NCBI GenBank assembly: GCA_036362985.1
Contig: JAYGXS010000005.1
Location: forward strand, 33,991,478-34,055,477
DNA length: 64,000 nucleotides
Direction of reading: 5' to 3'
From: Ligula intestinalis
Taxonomy: Eukaryota > Platyhelminthes > Cestoda > Diphyllobothriidea > Diphyllobothriidae
Shown here: one piece after another, positions 23,343 to 34,499 of the stretch
Layout of the letters: every line of letters starts with the position of its first letter
How positions within the stretch are numbered: position 1 is the first letter of the stretch
Program-made: the position numbers and the translations under genes
Notes under the pieces: generated by a model
Databases searched by the model: none
What the model was told of the DNA's origin: nothing
The model's input: only the letters and a program-made list of their open reading frames with translations

Positions 23343-23543
23343 TCTTTTGCCCAAACGATCTTAGAGATTGTACATTCCTTAAACAGGAGAATAAACTTGT
23401 CAGAATATAGTATTATTTGTGTTGATAACGGACGCAAACTGCCATACTGAAAGAAACTATCTAAAACAGGAAGATGTGGTAATAGATTGGCCTGGGAGTT
23501 GGAGTTAACTAAAAGACTGTGCGACAGATGTGCTGGGCCAACC

Positions 23544-23558
23544 GGGGGGGGGGGGGGG
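23544..23558. repeat. Poly-G tract
   Basis: Fifteen consecutive G. Confidence 0.9.
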
Positions 23559-23617
23559 CTAGATTCGTGTACGATACGCGTTCTTCCTACTGCCCCACAA
23601 GGTGGAGTATACTATCA

Positions 23618-23878
23618 CGCTCGTTGATGAACGTTCATCCCACCGCTAACGAAATTCATCTGTCGCGCTTTGCCTCGAACCTCGACAGATACCCTGATAG
23701 CCGTAGCAGCTGGTAGTATAGGCGGATATTATCGTCGGCAAAGACCAAGGAGACTAGAATGGCAATTTCTGGCTTATTAGTTAGCCTACTACCAGCTGCT
23801 GCGGCTGTCAGTGTTTCTGTCGAGGCCCAAGGCAGAGCGGGACAGATGAGTTCCGTGAACGTTCATCAATAAATTTCA
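23618..23878. repeat. Head-to-head pair of SINE-S 3' halves
   Basis: The left arm (about 23618-23725) and right arm (about 23790-23878) share TTGATGAACGTTCA, the CTCATCTGTC-type block, a CTCGACAGA block and AGCAGCTGGTAGTA in opposite orientations. The left copy runs into a partial hammerhead on the minus strand (23750-23800) that keeps GAAA and an AATAAGCCA stem II half but has lost CTGACGA. Confidence 0.65.
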
Positions 23879-23894
23879 ATATCCCCCGACCTAT

Positions 23895-24060
23895 ACCAGC
23901 AAGACAACGAGACATCGAGCTCCCCCTAACAACGAGGTAGGGCGTTTGATTTTGATCCAAAAGATAGCAAAATCGAGGCTCGGGTGGGACACCCTATAGG
24001 TCTGGGTATGACGAGCTGACGGCAGTTAGTAAGCCAGAAATGCTCATTCCAGTCTCTCTC
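23895..24060 (+). mobile_element. SINE-S element with hammerhead
   Basis: A leader CCCGACCTATACCAGCAAGACA parallels the head of the 54.7-kb element. The ribozyme region has CTGACGG (24016-24022, last core base changed), GTAAGCCA, GAAA (24037-24040) and CCAGTC (24049-24054). The core change and poor stem I make it a likely dead copy. Confidence 0.55.
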
Positions 24061-24069
24061 TCTCTCTGG

Positions 24070-24855
24070 GAACTGTGCTCAGTCATTGTCATCGTCGTCA
24101 CATTGGGCTTTAACTTACTTTCCTCGGGATTCAGACACCCCAAAGTCACTCAGAGCCGGTAGCGCAGCACACTACACTACACACTACGCTAAAAATTTCG
24201 AATATGGCAGCTGGTGCCACTGCCAACACAAGTCCTGGCTTCACCAGGGTCACTGCTACCCGAAACAACAGCTCAGAATTCGGTAAAGCATAAAGCCCTC
24301 ATTGTGAATTCTTTCATCTGACCTTATCAGTCGAGACTTGATCTAATGGTTTTGGCGCTCTAAGTACATTTAAGACTGGGACAGGCATAGGGGATCTATA
24401 CTTGACTCTCACTAACAGTGAGGAGATTATCGGATGTACAGCTTTCCTACAATTTCGAATGATATACTCATTTTTTAGCTTTTAGGGTTACTTCAACCTG
24501 TTGTTCAGTGCATGCTAGAAGAAGGCAGGTGGAGCTGCTCACTTTAAAATAAGTCCTAGTGCTAGCAGGCGGGCTTTTATCGAGCTTTATCCAGTTCATT
24601 TTTACATATAAGAGGTCAACTTTATTATTTCAATAAGTCCTGTAACGTCAGAGGCTTTAGGGTATAACAGCTAAAGGGACAGTCATTAAAATAATTCCTC
24701 GGTAGGCGTCTGTTCTTGCCACAAAGCAGTTGGTCACGTAGTTGCGAAATGGAGGCAATAACAGCTCTCCGTCGGAGTAAACAACGGCTGGAAGTCTGGT
24801 CTTACTCTTAGGTGTTATGCAAAGTGGTAACCTACGGCAAAATCACCTTAATCTT
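24070..24855. other. No gene seen
   Basis: Nothing that I can support. Confidence 0.4.
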
Positions 24856-24861
24856 ATCCAA

Positions 24862-24960
24862 AGGTGTTATCGAGAAATTGCTAAAGCTAATGAGGTTAAC
24901 CTTAACGTTTGTGATCTTCCAGGCCCGCTTCCTTAGGAGATAAGAGAAGTCATGGAAATA
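24862..24960 (+). repeat. Dispersed repeat, copy 1
   Basis: It shares CTTCCAGGC.CG.TTCCTTAGGAGA and surrounding blocks with 28632-28722. The family is unknown. The copies lie on the same strand about 3.8 kb apart. Confidence 0.55.
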
Positions 24961-24999
24961 ACAGAATGTTAGGTACAATGTATTCTGTACAGAGGAGTT

Positions 25000-25765
25000 A
25001 GGAGGAAGCTGCCTCTCGGTCTGGCATGGTGTTCGATCGTGAGGGCCATGTGAGAGCGTGAAGTTGTCGCAGCGGCCAACAACGCTGCTTGCGTCCGCAC
25101 CCTGACGGGGCGGAATCCGGAGTGTTCTTCAGCGTGGATATTGCCACAAAGGCCCAGAACGGGCTTTGTATGAGTCAGTTAGGACGATGCTTGGCCTGAG
25201 CAGTCTGGGATGCGTGTGTGCGCCCCAGTCGCGCGATGGCAAAGGTTACGCGTCGTATGTGGATATGGACCACTTAGTTAGATCTAGAGCTACTGGGTGG
25301 CCAAGAGTGCGACGACAAGACCTCGCCTGTGGCGTCTCGCGTTAGGAGGAGGTGAGCTGTAGAACCGCTAGACATCCTTCATTCACAAGGAATAAAATAG
25401 GCGCACAAACTCACAACACCGGTGAATCAATAGTAATCCATAATTTTCAGCGACTGCAACTGTCGACACCATGAATAAATGTCTTTGAAAAGTTCGTCAA
25501 ATTTAGGTCAAATTGGACTGTTTTCAAGGCAGCGCTAGCACCCTGCACTGATGACCTCATTGTAGTTCAGATAAACAATGAGGGATAGAAATCGGTAGGC
25601 CAACCGACTTATGCATAGGAAAATCTAGATGCGAATGGAGGGAAGAAAAATTTGATGGCTCATTTTAAAAAGCCCACACATTAGTAGGAATGGAGTCATT
25701 TTTACTGAAAATTCTGGATATTTTCCTTCCAAATAATTGGGAGCATCCTTTCCCTTGTGCAGATT
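25000..25765. other. No gene seen
   Basis: A G+C-rich first part (25.0-25.4 kb) and then AT-rich sequence, with no feature I recognise. Confidence 0.35.
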
Positions 25766-25767
25766 TT

Positions 25768-26055
25768 AAGATCGTGTAAAAATCAAAATTTATTGGATCC
25801 ATTAATTCCGACAGTGGTCATTAGTTACTTCCTCTCGTTGCATAAAGTGAATAACATAAGCGAAAATACAGAATTGAATTCCTGAAGGAAATCAACACAA
25901 ACAGCAAGGTCACAGGAAATGGCCAAGAGGCCATCACTAACGTAAGAAAGTTAAACGCTGTGGGCAGCGAAAACGGGTAAAAACGTATAAGGCAAAAAGG
26001 TTGGGAAGGAGAATGGTTAAACAGGGAGCCGGTGTTACCGTGGCAGAGTTAGGTT
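25768..26055 (+). mobile_element. Fold-back family F, single diverged arm
   Basis: It follows the left arm of the 57.2-kb fold-back element block by block: AATTTATTGGATCCAT, CACAAACAGCAAGGTCA, AAACGCTGTGGGCAGCGAAAACGGG and CAGGGAGCCGGTGTTACC. Divergence is high and the opposite arm is missing. Confidence 0.65.
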
Positions 26056-26480
26056 CACCATATGCTCCAGTTGTTTATATAGGTCAGGTTTAAGCCGCTG
26101 TATGTATGCTGCCTCCAGGTAGCATAAGGTACGAGTGGTTCGTGTCCAAACAAGGACTCGGAAAGAGGTTTAGGGGTCCACAGAATGGCCCGTATCTAGC
26201 AGATGTTCGTTATCGATGAACGGGAAGTTCTGTTTTCTTGTTTCAATAACCAGTTAAGTAAGTGCTTATTGACTCTAGTGGCCAATTGCCTCTGCATTCG
26301 CCCTATGTACTTGCATTCGCTAGTGCATGCAAATTGAAAAACACAGTTTGAAGTGCGTGCAACGGCAACGCACCAGGAACTGGTAAGTACTTGGGTGGAT
26401 TGCAAATTATAAGTTTTGCAGTTAAGTAGCCGTCTCTTGATGGCATTTAAGATGCTCTCTCTCCTGTTCCCTCTCTTTTC
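26030..26480 (-). pseudogene. PLE GIY-YIG fragment (PLE-1 family)
   Basis: Minus-strand translation gives ILNAIKRRLLNCKTYNLQST (linker), then CVFQFACTSECKYIGRMQRQLATR and LLNWLLKQENRTSRSSITN, which correspond to the nuclease of the PLE-1 copy at 2.2 kb. A frame change near 26205 and a stop separate the last part (HSVDP, then LEAAYIQRLKPDLYKQL). The reverse transcriptase is missing and the upstream side passes into polypurine sequence. Confidence 0.8.
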
Positions 26481-26489
26481 CTCTCCTTT

Positions 26490-26740
26490 CACTTACAGCT
26501 CCTCGTGCTCATCCTATTCCTCTTAACCCCCACCCCTCCCCATCGTCATCGTCACCCCCCTTCTCCTCCCACACACTTTACTATCCGCCCTCTATATTTC
26601 TCCTCTCCATTCTCCCTCGTCTTCTCTTCAAACGTCCGCTTCCTCCTCCTCCTCGACCTCCTACCACTCCTCCTCTCCTTTCTGTCTCTCACCTGTTCCT
26701 CACCTCTCTCCATCCTGTTTCTGCTATACTCCCCCCAGCC
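26490..26740 (+). repeat. Polypyrimidine tract, copy 1
   Basis: A long C/T-rich run with TCCTCC units. Phrases such as CTACCACTC and CATCC(T/C)GTTTCT recur in the tract at 30.84-31.06 kb, so both may come from one repeat adjoining the element to the left. The open frame on it is a composition effect. Confidence 0.6.
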
Positions 26741-26960
26741 CGGCTTCGCTATTCGTGCGTGGAAAAATAAGAAATTTAAACATGACTAGCGTTACCGGTC
26801 TGCGCGTGCGTGCGCTCGCGCACACCTGGTCGCGTCTGTGAGCGGCGTCATGGAGCATTGGGCGTGGCCACCGCCAGCGCCGCTGTCGCCACCGGCCACG
26901 CGGGCGCGCGCGCATTGAACGCGTTCCCGTTCTCGGGAGACGTCACAGGTTGACGTCTTC

Positions 26961-26988
26961 CTGCCTGCCTGGCTGGCTGGCTGGCTGC
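26961..26988. repeat. (CCTG)/(GGCT)n microsatellite
   Basis: Short tandem tetranucleotides. Confidence 0.8.
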
Positions 26989-27224
26989 CCAACCTTCCGT
27001 ACCACGCGCTCATCGCGCGACCTTCGTCTATCCTATCCTGCATCAACATGCATGCGTGCACGGGAAAAAATTACATTAAAGGTGTCAGTCTTCCGGCTGC
27101 GCTCGGACAAAGTAGAGAGCTGCGCCGAGTACGCCACAAGATAGCCGGTGAACCGGGCGTATCTCTGCATGCAAGTGTACGGGCTTGCACTTGAGAATAT
27201 TTGATCGCTGGGACACCATTTTTA

Positions 27225-27275
27225 GTAGCCTGACGTTTCGATCTCGGTCAGGGATTCTTCTTCAGCGGTGGAAAG
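27225..27275 (-). ncRNA. Hammerhead-like core, PLE type
   Basis: On the minus strand CTGAAGA (27265-27259) fits CUGANGA, and GAAACGTC ends at 27232. Stem II pairs poorly by eye, so activity is doubtful. Confidence 0.4.
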
Positions 27276-27354
27276 CAATAGCAGAAATGGGTACCATATA
27301 CGCAGGAATTTGCAGCATTTATAGGACATAGTCATTGCTTCACATGTATAACGA

Positions 27355-27745
27355 CAGTTAACAATAATTGCACTCTTGTGCGCTGATAGCTTGCTGACCG
27401 ACACGCGGACTCTGACTTTCTGAACTTTCATCATGCGTGATGATTGCTCGGTCATCTGGCTCTCCGGTGTTGGCGCAAGACGATGCGGTGGACTGTGCGT
27501 TCCCATAGTGGCGACTTGCTTTGGTCAAATTAAGCCTCAGCACAGAATACGGATTTGGCAACTCGTTACACTTGCTTCTAGATTGAGGGCCCGTGAACCA
27601 TGAATCAGGTAATTCTCGGCTCAGCCGATTGTTACCTCTTGCGAGAATTTCAGCCTCGTCAAATTTGAATGTGTGGCCGGGTTTCATCAAATGAGCCGCA
27701 ACTTGAGAATTGGCATCATCTCTTCGCACTGCTGCTGCGTGACTA
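27355..27745 (-). pseudogene. PLE nuclease C-terminal fragment (PLE-2 type)
   Basis: The minus-strand frame includes VAAHLMKPGHTFKFDEAEIL, then ARGNNRLSRELPDSWFTGPQS and LPNPYSVLRLNL. This corresponds to the second half of the GIY-YIG domain of PLE-2 (LAPGHIFAFDDAEILARGSD, LEAWYTALNS, LPAAYQALRVRL). The first half of the nuclease and the whole reverse transcriptase are missing. The open frame continues upstream into the antisense of the right arm and so looks longer than the homologous part. Confidence 0.8.
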
Positions 27746-27789
27746 TGTCCTATAAATACTGCAAATTCCTGGTACCCGTTCCTGCTATT

Positions 27790-27840
27790 GCTTTCTCGCT
27801 CTAATGAAGAATCCGCTATGGATGTCGAAACGTCAAGCAA
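27790..27840 (+). ncRNA. Hammerhead-like core, PLE type
   Basis: CTAATGA (27801-27807; one core base changed), stem II with ATCC/GGAT, then GAAA (27827-27830) and CGTC. It is the mirror partner of the 27.24-kb core. Confidence 0.45.
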
Positions 27841-27844
27841 ATAA

Positions 27845-28560
27845 AAGTGTCTTCCAAGCGATCGAAACTTCTCCATCTCAATTACTTCCTGCGACTCGCA
27901 TGTTCGCTTGTATTGGCGCTTGATATTTTTGGTAAAGCTTTAGCGCTTCTGACAACATCTGACGCGGAGGTCATGCGGATAACGTGAATAGTTCTGGAAT
28001 GAGGGCGTGAAACGTGGCAGAAAATTGCTTTCACATTTACGACCTTTTCTCACATGTGACCTCCGACCACCTGAAAGGGCCGAACTATCTGTAGCCCCGG
28101 GGTTACTGGATTTGTCCTCGGTTCAGGATAGGATACGTGGGAATCTGTTTTGCCCTAGAGCCCGAGTACAAAATCACCGCAGAGGGTGGCATAACCACAA
28201 GCAGTCCATAATCAAGACATTATCTACAATTTCAGTTGGGGGTGAGGGTGATGAATACTGATTGACGAGTTACGTACCACCAGACATTCGCCAAGGGGAT
28301 TCAGATTGCCACTAAAGTTAAGATTTCTACCGCCGCTTTTCCAAGGCCAAAGGGCATCGCCTTACTTCGAGCTGTACCAGGGATGAATCACTGAACGTAC
28401 CTACTTACTAACTTGAGTTTGGTGCAGCTGCAGTCCTGCCTTGTCTACCCGCTTTAATGATATGATGAAATGTACCTCCACAGATGACGACCGACAGCAG
28501 TAGGTCTGCATAGTTCTACCCAGTTCATTTGCCAGCAAAGGAGATAGGCGACCAAAGATT
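27845..28560. other. No gene seen
   Basis: Short frames only. A small inverted repeat (GTTCTACCCAGTTC at 28513-28526 and GAACTGGGTAGAGC at 28583-28596) lies at and beyond the right edge. Confidence 0.4.
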
Positions 28561-28631
28561 CAAGGCGCTCTTTAAGGTGTTAACGAACTGGGTAGAGCCC
28601 GTTTTCGAGTTGGTCCCCTCTTCAACATTTT

Positions 28632-28722
28632 CATCGCGGAGTGTTAAGGCTAGTGAGGATAACCCTAACGACTGCGACCTTCCAGGCTCGGTTCCTTAGG
28701 AGAAGAGAGAAGTCTTGGGAAG
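28632..28722 (+). repeat. Dispersed repeat, copy 2
   Basis: Same-strand partner of 24862-24960. Confidence 0.55.
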
Positions 28723-28993
28723 GCCAGAGGGGTAGGAATAGTGTAGTCCGTACAGAGAGGTTGTCGGAGCACACTTCCAACCACGAGGCGGGCTAGGCCC
28801 GAAGTGCTGTCTGGGGGCAGAAACCGCATTGAGGTCTATGTCCAGGCGGACTGAAGACAACCTACTAATTGAGGCTAGTCTACTAACGCGGGAATCTCAG
28901 TGGACGGATTGAGGTCAAGCCACTGTGTGAAGAGGAAGGCATGGCGCAAGCGTTCTTCAGCGTCAGTTTGCGCCTGATCCTTCACCCGAAGTC

Positions 28994-29370
28994 CTATGTG
29001 CGGAGTGCTTCGTCTGTGGCGTCGCGAGTTAGCAGGACGTCGGGCCGCAGAAAAACTACACTGCTAGTTGGGTGCTGGTGCTGGGTCAGGAGCAGTAACA
29101 CTGAGCTCATGATGCTGTGGTCGAAGAATGCATAAAAACCACCTCCACCGCCTTTCTTGGATGACCTGGCATATCCTCGTGATTTGGTTGCAGCGACTTC
29201 GAACTGTCTCACTAGATGCAAACTCGATGTACTTTACTCGAAGGAGGGTACTCAAGCTGTGGTGGTCAAATAGCTCCAGTCTGCACTCATCTTTCACGTG
29301 CACAGTCCAGTATTCACTACCATAGAGAAGGACCTACTGACGGATGCACGGTACACGTGAATCTTCATGG
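28994..29370 (-). pseudogene. RTE-type retrotransposon thumb fragment
   Basis: Minus-strand frames encode YWTVHVKDECRLELFDHHSL, then STLLRVKYIEFASSETVRSRC and QVIQERRWRWF. These parallel the thumb of the RTE copy at 43.6-45.6 kb (WPMRVEDMRRLEVFDNDCLR, RRLRWFGHASRR). The usual RWFGH is changed to RWFLC. Nothing of the palm is left. Confidence 0.7.
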
Positions 29371-29829
29371 CGATGGAGTTACGTAACCTTCAGTATTCCA
29401 AATCACAGCCATCAGGATGTGAAACCTAGAGGATAGGTCACATTGCTCGGTGAATAAGTGACACCGGTCTGCATTTCAGAGCCACCAAGTCCTCGACCTG
29501 GTGATGCAAACAGATCAGAAGTTGTTAGTTCACTTTCGATTTTTGTGGTTGAGGGCACTTGTCAGATTTCTCCTTACGTAATCGTACGTTTACAAGCTCT
29601 TTTTATATGGACAGGTAGCAAAAACCCCCCTTGTGATCGTCCTTCCGGTAGGGTTAAAGTAAGAGGAAAAACTAGAAGATTACTGCAACTGAATGTCCCA
29701 TCAGTTCTAAATATGAAAGTGGTCCTCATGGGACTGATGATCGATGTCATGCGGGATTTAAGTTAGTATCATATTGACGCGCGAGCTGATTAACTATCAC
29801 GACGATAAGGAGGCCAGATCTGCCGCATT

Positions 29830-30490
29830 TTTGCCGTTCAAAAAGCCCTTTCTGCTAACAATTAGCACATTTAAATTTTCCACCTGCAGAGTCAAGCAAA
29901 ATTTCCAAATGATGCAAACTGTTCTCCGTTTTGCAACCCTGACGGTGGTCGCTGTCGATGATCATCAGGGGTGCTTACGTTGTCACCAACGTGTCGGTGG
30001 ACTCTACAGTCTAATGGGTCGCATCTCGGTGATGTTGTCGTGAGTTCTATGGTCCCCTACTCAGTTTGACCCCGTTGTCCCCGATGAAATCCTCTGGTTT
30101 CACTCCTGTGATGTAATATGATTTTTCCGCGACAAGGAGCGTTCCGAACCCTAAATATCACTACCCCATCTCATTATAACATATCTTATAACTAACTATT
30201 GAAGCATTTTTTCTCTTATATGTTTTTTTGGAAATCGGTGGCTCGCTGAACTCTGCCACCGATAGTGGAATTCTTTTCACTGCCTAATAATTTTGAATAT
30301 TATTTTATAAGGGGTCCGTTGTAAATCCGCTCTGACTTACGATGTGTAACATACTACTCATTCCTGTTATTATACAGTTACTTACGTGCATCTGTGATAA
30401 TCAACATAGCCATTTTTACGACAGCACTAAATTTCTAATGAAAGGGCCCCTTGGGCCTTAAATATAAAATGTATGTATTATTTACTCCCT
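29830..30490 (+). mobile_element. Internally deleted CR1-like element
   Basis: Its first about 500 bp (to near 30360, ending at ACGATGTGTAACATACTACTC) match, in opposite orientation, the 5' part of the 19.3-22.3 kb LINE. Its last about 50 bp (CTAATGAAAGGGCCCCTTGG onward) match that LINE's 3' end. The endonuclease-to-RT middle is absent. This is a short 5'-plus-3' derivative like those that parent LINEs can mobilise. Confidence 0.7.
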
Positions 30491-30499
30491 GCCGACGAG

Positions 30500-30835
30500 T
30501 CGGTGTTTTTGACGGAGTTGGCGTGGAAAACGGCAATTAAAGTTCTAGCTCCATTGCCCTTGAGCACATTCGTGAACACCAGCATTGTGATATTTGAGTC
30601 TATTTATTGGTATCTACCAAGCACACAGTCGTTCTAATTCCACCAAAAAGATCGTGCAGATAATTCATCACTGGCTGCCAATTCCTTAATAGGGAACTCC
30701 ATATACATCGAATCCTGATGATACATGTATCTGGCTACCATGCGAATGTCGCGGAAAACTGCCCACATGAAAACTTTGCCGAATAAAAAGGTCTCAAAGC
30801 AACGAATTTCCATTTGCCTATTGGTTAAGCGGAAA
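30500..30835. other. No gene seen
   Basis: Nothing that I can support. Confidence 0.4.
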
Positions 30836-30839
30836 ATGA

Positions 30840-31160
30840 TTGCAGTTCCTCTTCTTCTTCTCCTCCCTTCCCTCCCGCTTGGTCATCGCTTTCGGCTTTT
30901 TCTTGCTGTTCTTCCTCCTGACCTACCACTCTTCCCCTCCTTATTCTCCTTCCCATCAGTTATCTGCTTCTTCCCCTCTTCATCCCGTTTCTTGCCTTCC
31001 CTCGCCTTTGTTTTTCTGCTCCCTAACTCCTCCTGACTTCCACGATCTGCTCACTCTCAACTTGCTTCTCGTCGGCAAATTACGCAGTGTCGATGAAAGT
31101 AAGCGATAACCGTCTTATAATTACTGCTCTGCCTCGTTCTCCTCATCCTCTACCATACCA
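30840..31160 (+). repeat. Polypyrimidine tract, copy 2
   Basis: A C/T-rich run similar in wording to 26.49-26.74 kb. Confidence 0.55.
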
Positions 31161-31836
31161 CTCCTCTCCATTTTTCCGCGGCTTCTCAACAGCCTCAGGT
31201 ATCCTTTGCTTCATCCATTCTCCCTAATTTTCCAGCCCCAGCAACTCCTGCGACACGACTCCTTTTTCTTCCAACCAGAAAAACAGCCTGCCTGAGTTTC
31301 CATGAACATTTTATTTTGGTGTTGAGTGTCAGGCGTGGTTCATGGCTTTTTTCGCCAATATCAATTTCCCCAAAGCCATAACGCATATGTACTTTTATGG
31401 TTTTCGTGTTTTTCAACCATTTCATGCAACACCCAAATTCCTTGTTCTTAACCATTCCAAACGCATGCAAACATTTGCCAGAAGGGGATCTATCAACCCC
31501 AAAGATGTCTGACAGTTCCTTAAGCGTTTAACACTGATCGTGATTGATTGAAGTTTGGGATTCTATAACTTGATGGTCGACCAGTAATCATGAGCGTTTC
31601 TTATCTTCTGCATCAAAATGAGCACTTTTAAGTCGCTCAAAACATTTCTTGCATGTTCACGAGTAAGTAGGGAGATTTAGCAACCCATTTTCTCGGATTG
31701 AAACAAACAACACTCCCTCCTGCAAATTATTTTTGTTAGCACAAAATCTTTCGTCATCTCAACAGTGAAAACAACATGGCATGACGTAGATATGAAATCT
31801 TCGTTCAGGTACTTGATCATATGCGGGTTGCCGCTT

Positions 31837-32055
31837 TTAGTTATCTGAAAATAAACTAACCATCATCAGCATTTTGTGAGAATGGCACACCACTGCTATT
31901 GAAAGATCTTTGGAGAATCCGAAGAGGTATTTGAAGTACCCCACATGACCTAATTCACGTAATATGTCAGATTTACCAAAGACTGATAGTCTTTTACAAA
32001 CCTGCGCCAACACATGTATCAAAGCTTTGAAAGAATAATGAATAATATTGAGCAA
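31837..32055 (-). pseudogene. Unidentified protein-like segment, duplicated at 60.4 kb
   Basis: The frame contains DILRELGHVGYFKYLFGFSK followed by DLSIAVVCHSHKMLMMV. The minus strand at 60440-60535 encodes FRHLQELEHLLYFKDPPRMY and KKLSKTTVTHSNKRIFMTV, which align without gaps and share L.EL.H..YFK, the K.LS core, and a V.HS.K block. Conservation in protein reading suggests that both come from a real coding exon, either of a host gene family or of a mobile element. I do not recognise the family and give no function. Confidence 0.4.
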
Positions 32056-32149
32056 AGGTTAAACTTAAAGCAGATATGAAATGTAATTTACATATTTTTT
32101 TTAGCGAAATCAACTTTTTTAGGAAGGAAACAAATTCGGAAAACGTAAA

Positions 32150-34220
32150 AAACTGCTGTAGCTGAGACCAGTATATATAAAAAGAATTGTCAGGTGAATA
32201 TGTAAACATAAAACTTTGTATAAATTAAGAAATGCTTTCTGTCGTTCAATTTGTTGACACGTATTTCTGGTATATAAATACAATATATTTCAACATGTTT
32301 TTGAAATACCTGTGGATATTCAAAAGATTGGCCATAAGATTAGATTATGTTCCATGTGTAAACTAAAACCTTCAAAATAAGATCTTCTACAAAAATACAT
32401 ATGACCACTTGATTCATAAGTTTAAAACCAACCTAATATGGAATATCTATGTCCAAAACGATGGACATCCAAGACAAAAGCCAGCAATTTATATGCCTGA
32501 GATCATAGTAATTTGACTCGGCAAAAATGTTCTTATTAAATATTTAATTGACGAGTATCTGCGTACGTCATCTTTTTCCAAGGTGATGCCAGAATAAACC
32601 TAGAGAACTTTGATCGTTTTCTACCCTAAAATTTCCTGCATATTATGGATAATTTTTTGTGCCAACTGAAAAGATAAATTTTTCTTTCTGTACTGACTTA
32701 TTTTTCGCTATGCTATTTTCATTTAGTTCAAGTTCAAAGTGCGCCATTCCATCAAGGAGTGGCTTCTGCAAAATATACTGAACTCTACTTCTTTCCGTTC
32801 CTAAAATATCCATTCACTGAAATATTCTAGGCAAAAAGTGTCTTGTTGCATGCTAAAAATGCAGCGTATCCTTTTGTAGATTTCCATCTTCACAATAGCA
32901 TACGTATGTATTTTGCTTGCGGTCGCATTTCCCCCTGTTATAAATCAAAATACGGTCAAACAAGTTAACGATTATGATTTATGGCAAAGAACGTTGAAAT
33001 TTGCGCAAGAAAATATGTGTAAAATCGATTTCGTTCCTTCTTTCTGGAAAGTTATGCGAGCCCTCAAATTTTTTCTCACCTAATTTTTATTAAATTAAGA
33101 TCAGCTATTTCGCTACCAAAATGAATCCGTTTGAGACCTTGAGAGTTTATTTTAGGGGTATTTCATAGCACGGCACACAAAGGAGTAGATTTTGTTCTGT
33201 AATCTTAAGTGGCAAAAAACAATTTCTTTGATTTATGGCAACTTTCGATTTTGCCCAAATCCTGCATGCCATTGTTCAGTAAATAAGATTGAAAAAACCA
33301 GTTTTCTTCGCAAAAAGGCTTTTTGAGTCTCAAATCCACGCAAAAATCAAAATGACACCACAAAATGTACACTCAACTTCTTCTTCAAATGTAACTCAAG
33401 CCATTGCATGATTCAGGTGATCTACTGCATAGTTACACATGAATGAACGATTTTTTAAAGAGTCCTTTTAGTTCTTGAGGATAAATTCCTAGATGAAATT
33501 CCTTTTTTGAGTTAGGCCATCTACTGTTTGTAGCATCACCTCCCTTCCATTCATTTTAAATTTCATCACACATTCAAACATATTTTATGCAAATCCTGCA
33601 TAAAAGCTGCTTCCTTTTACTCATTTTGCGGATGATATTCTCTCCCTTTTCTCATTTAAATCTTTAACTTTAGGATAGGGTGTGTTTAGATTTGAAAACT
33701 ATGTTAGCGTTCAGTTTTTATGACCGTGAAATGCCCCTTCATAACGCGTAGCATGGGTTGTTTGTAAAGCCCACCACACGTTTCATGCACAGTGCAAGAC
33801 ATTTTCGAGCGCTACGGGACTTACTTCTAATAGCGCAGAGGTATGTAGAACCAGCTGACTCTTTAGTGCATCATTCAGGTGTCTCAGGCAGCAGTTAGCA
33901 ACAATTGAACTCTTGTGCTGGCTACCTTTCTTCGTTTTCAAAAAAATCTAGGCCGTTGGCAGAATGGAAGAGATAAATCAGACAGTGAGAATGAACCCGA
34001 TCAGATGCAGCTGATATTCTATTCAAACAAGTTCTTCCCTGCAAACAGTTCGTTGGGACACAATTCTCCGACAGTGTATGCTTACTAAACTCTCCATGTA
34101 TCACCTTATTGATAATGGTTGACGGAATCTCCACCAAGAAGGTTACGGGATATGCTCCACCGATTAAAAATGTTGGCTCCATATAGTCCCCTCGCAAGCA
34201 CCAATAAAGACTGGGGAGAC
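32150..34220. repeat. AT-rich unit, tandem copy 1
   Basis: It aligns with copy 2 (about 34500-36990) at an offset of about 2.38-2.43 kb. Anchors include CCATCAAGGAGTGGCTT (32750 and 35188), ATGATTTATGGCAAA, and TTTCATGCACAGTGCAAGACA (about 33781 and 36208). No coding capacity is seen except the segment near 34.0-34.2 kb. Confidence 0.75.
33922..34197 (-). pseudogene. Unidentified protein-like segment in the AT-rich unit
   Basis: The frame encodes IGGAYPVTFLVEIPSTIINK followed by VIHGEFSKHTLSENC. The second copy, at about 36850-36990 (minus), encodes a frame-broken relative that keeps AYPV, a TIIY block and LSEN. I do not recognise the family. The segment may be a decayed exon carried within the repeated unit. 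Confidence 0.35.
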
Positions 34221-34279
34221 TTCCGCTGGCTTATTGAACGTCGCTCACTCAGGCTTACCTAACCTCATTTTTTTAAATA

Positions 34280-34352
34280 ATGGGAGATTCGAACTAAGAA
34301 CCTTTACGTATAAGGCGTTAAGTTCAATGCCCCTCCACCTAACAATTGGTCC
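34280..34352 (-). repeat. tRNA-like sequence
   Basis: The minus strand shows a TTAGGTGGAGGGGC A-box-like stretch and an AGTTCGAATCTCCC B-box-like stretch at tRNA-like spacing. The arms do not fold into a convincing cloverleaf. It is probably a SINE remnant. Confidence 0.4.
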
Positions 34353-34499
34353 CTTTTTCAGGGAGTTCTTTTCGCAAATATTAAACCACCTTATAATTTA
34401 GAAAGGAAAAAGATGGCCATATTAACGTTTGTAAATCACTCATATCGAAAGCGTAACAGAAACAGCATGGGCGATAACCTCTTCAAAAGGCATTTAAAA

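Larger units (their letters stand above)
27232..27840. repeat. Inverted hammerhead-bearing arms around a PLE fragment
   Basis: The left arm (27232-27345) and right arm (about 27725-27840) are inverted copies sharing GGAATTTGCAG.ATTTATAGG and the neighbouring AAAGCAATAGCAG block. Each outer end carries a hammerhead-like core ending in GAAACGTC. Between them lies a PLE nuclease fragment. Confidence 0.75.

Noticed and set aside
26505..26789. Proline- and leucine-rich small protein
   Set aside because: It is a direct translation of a polypyrimidine tract.
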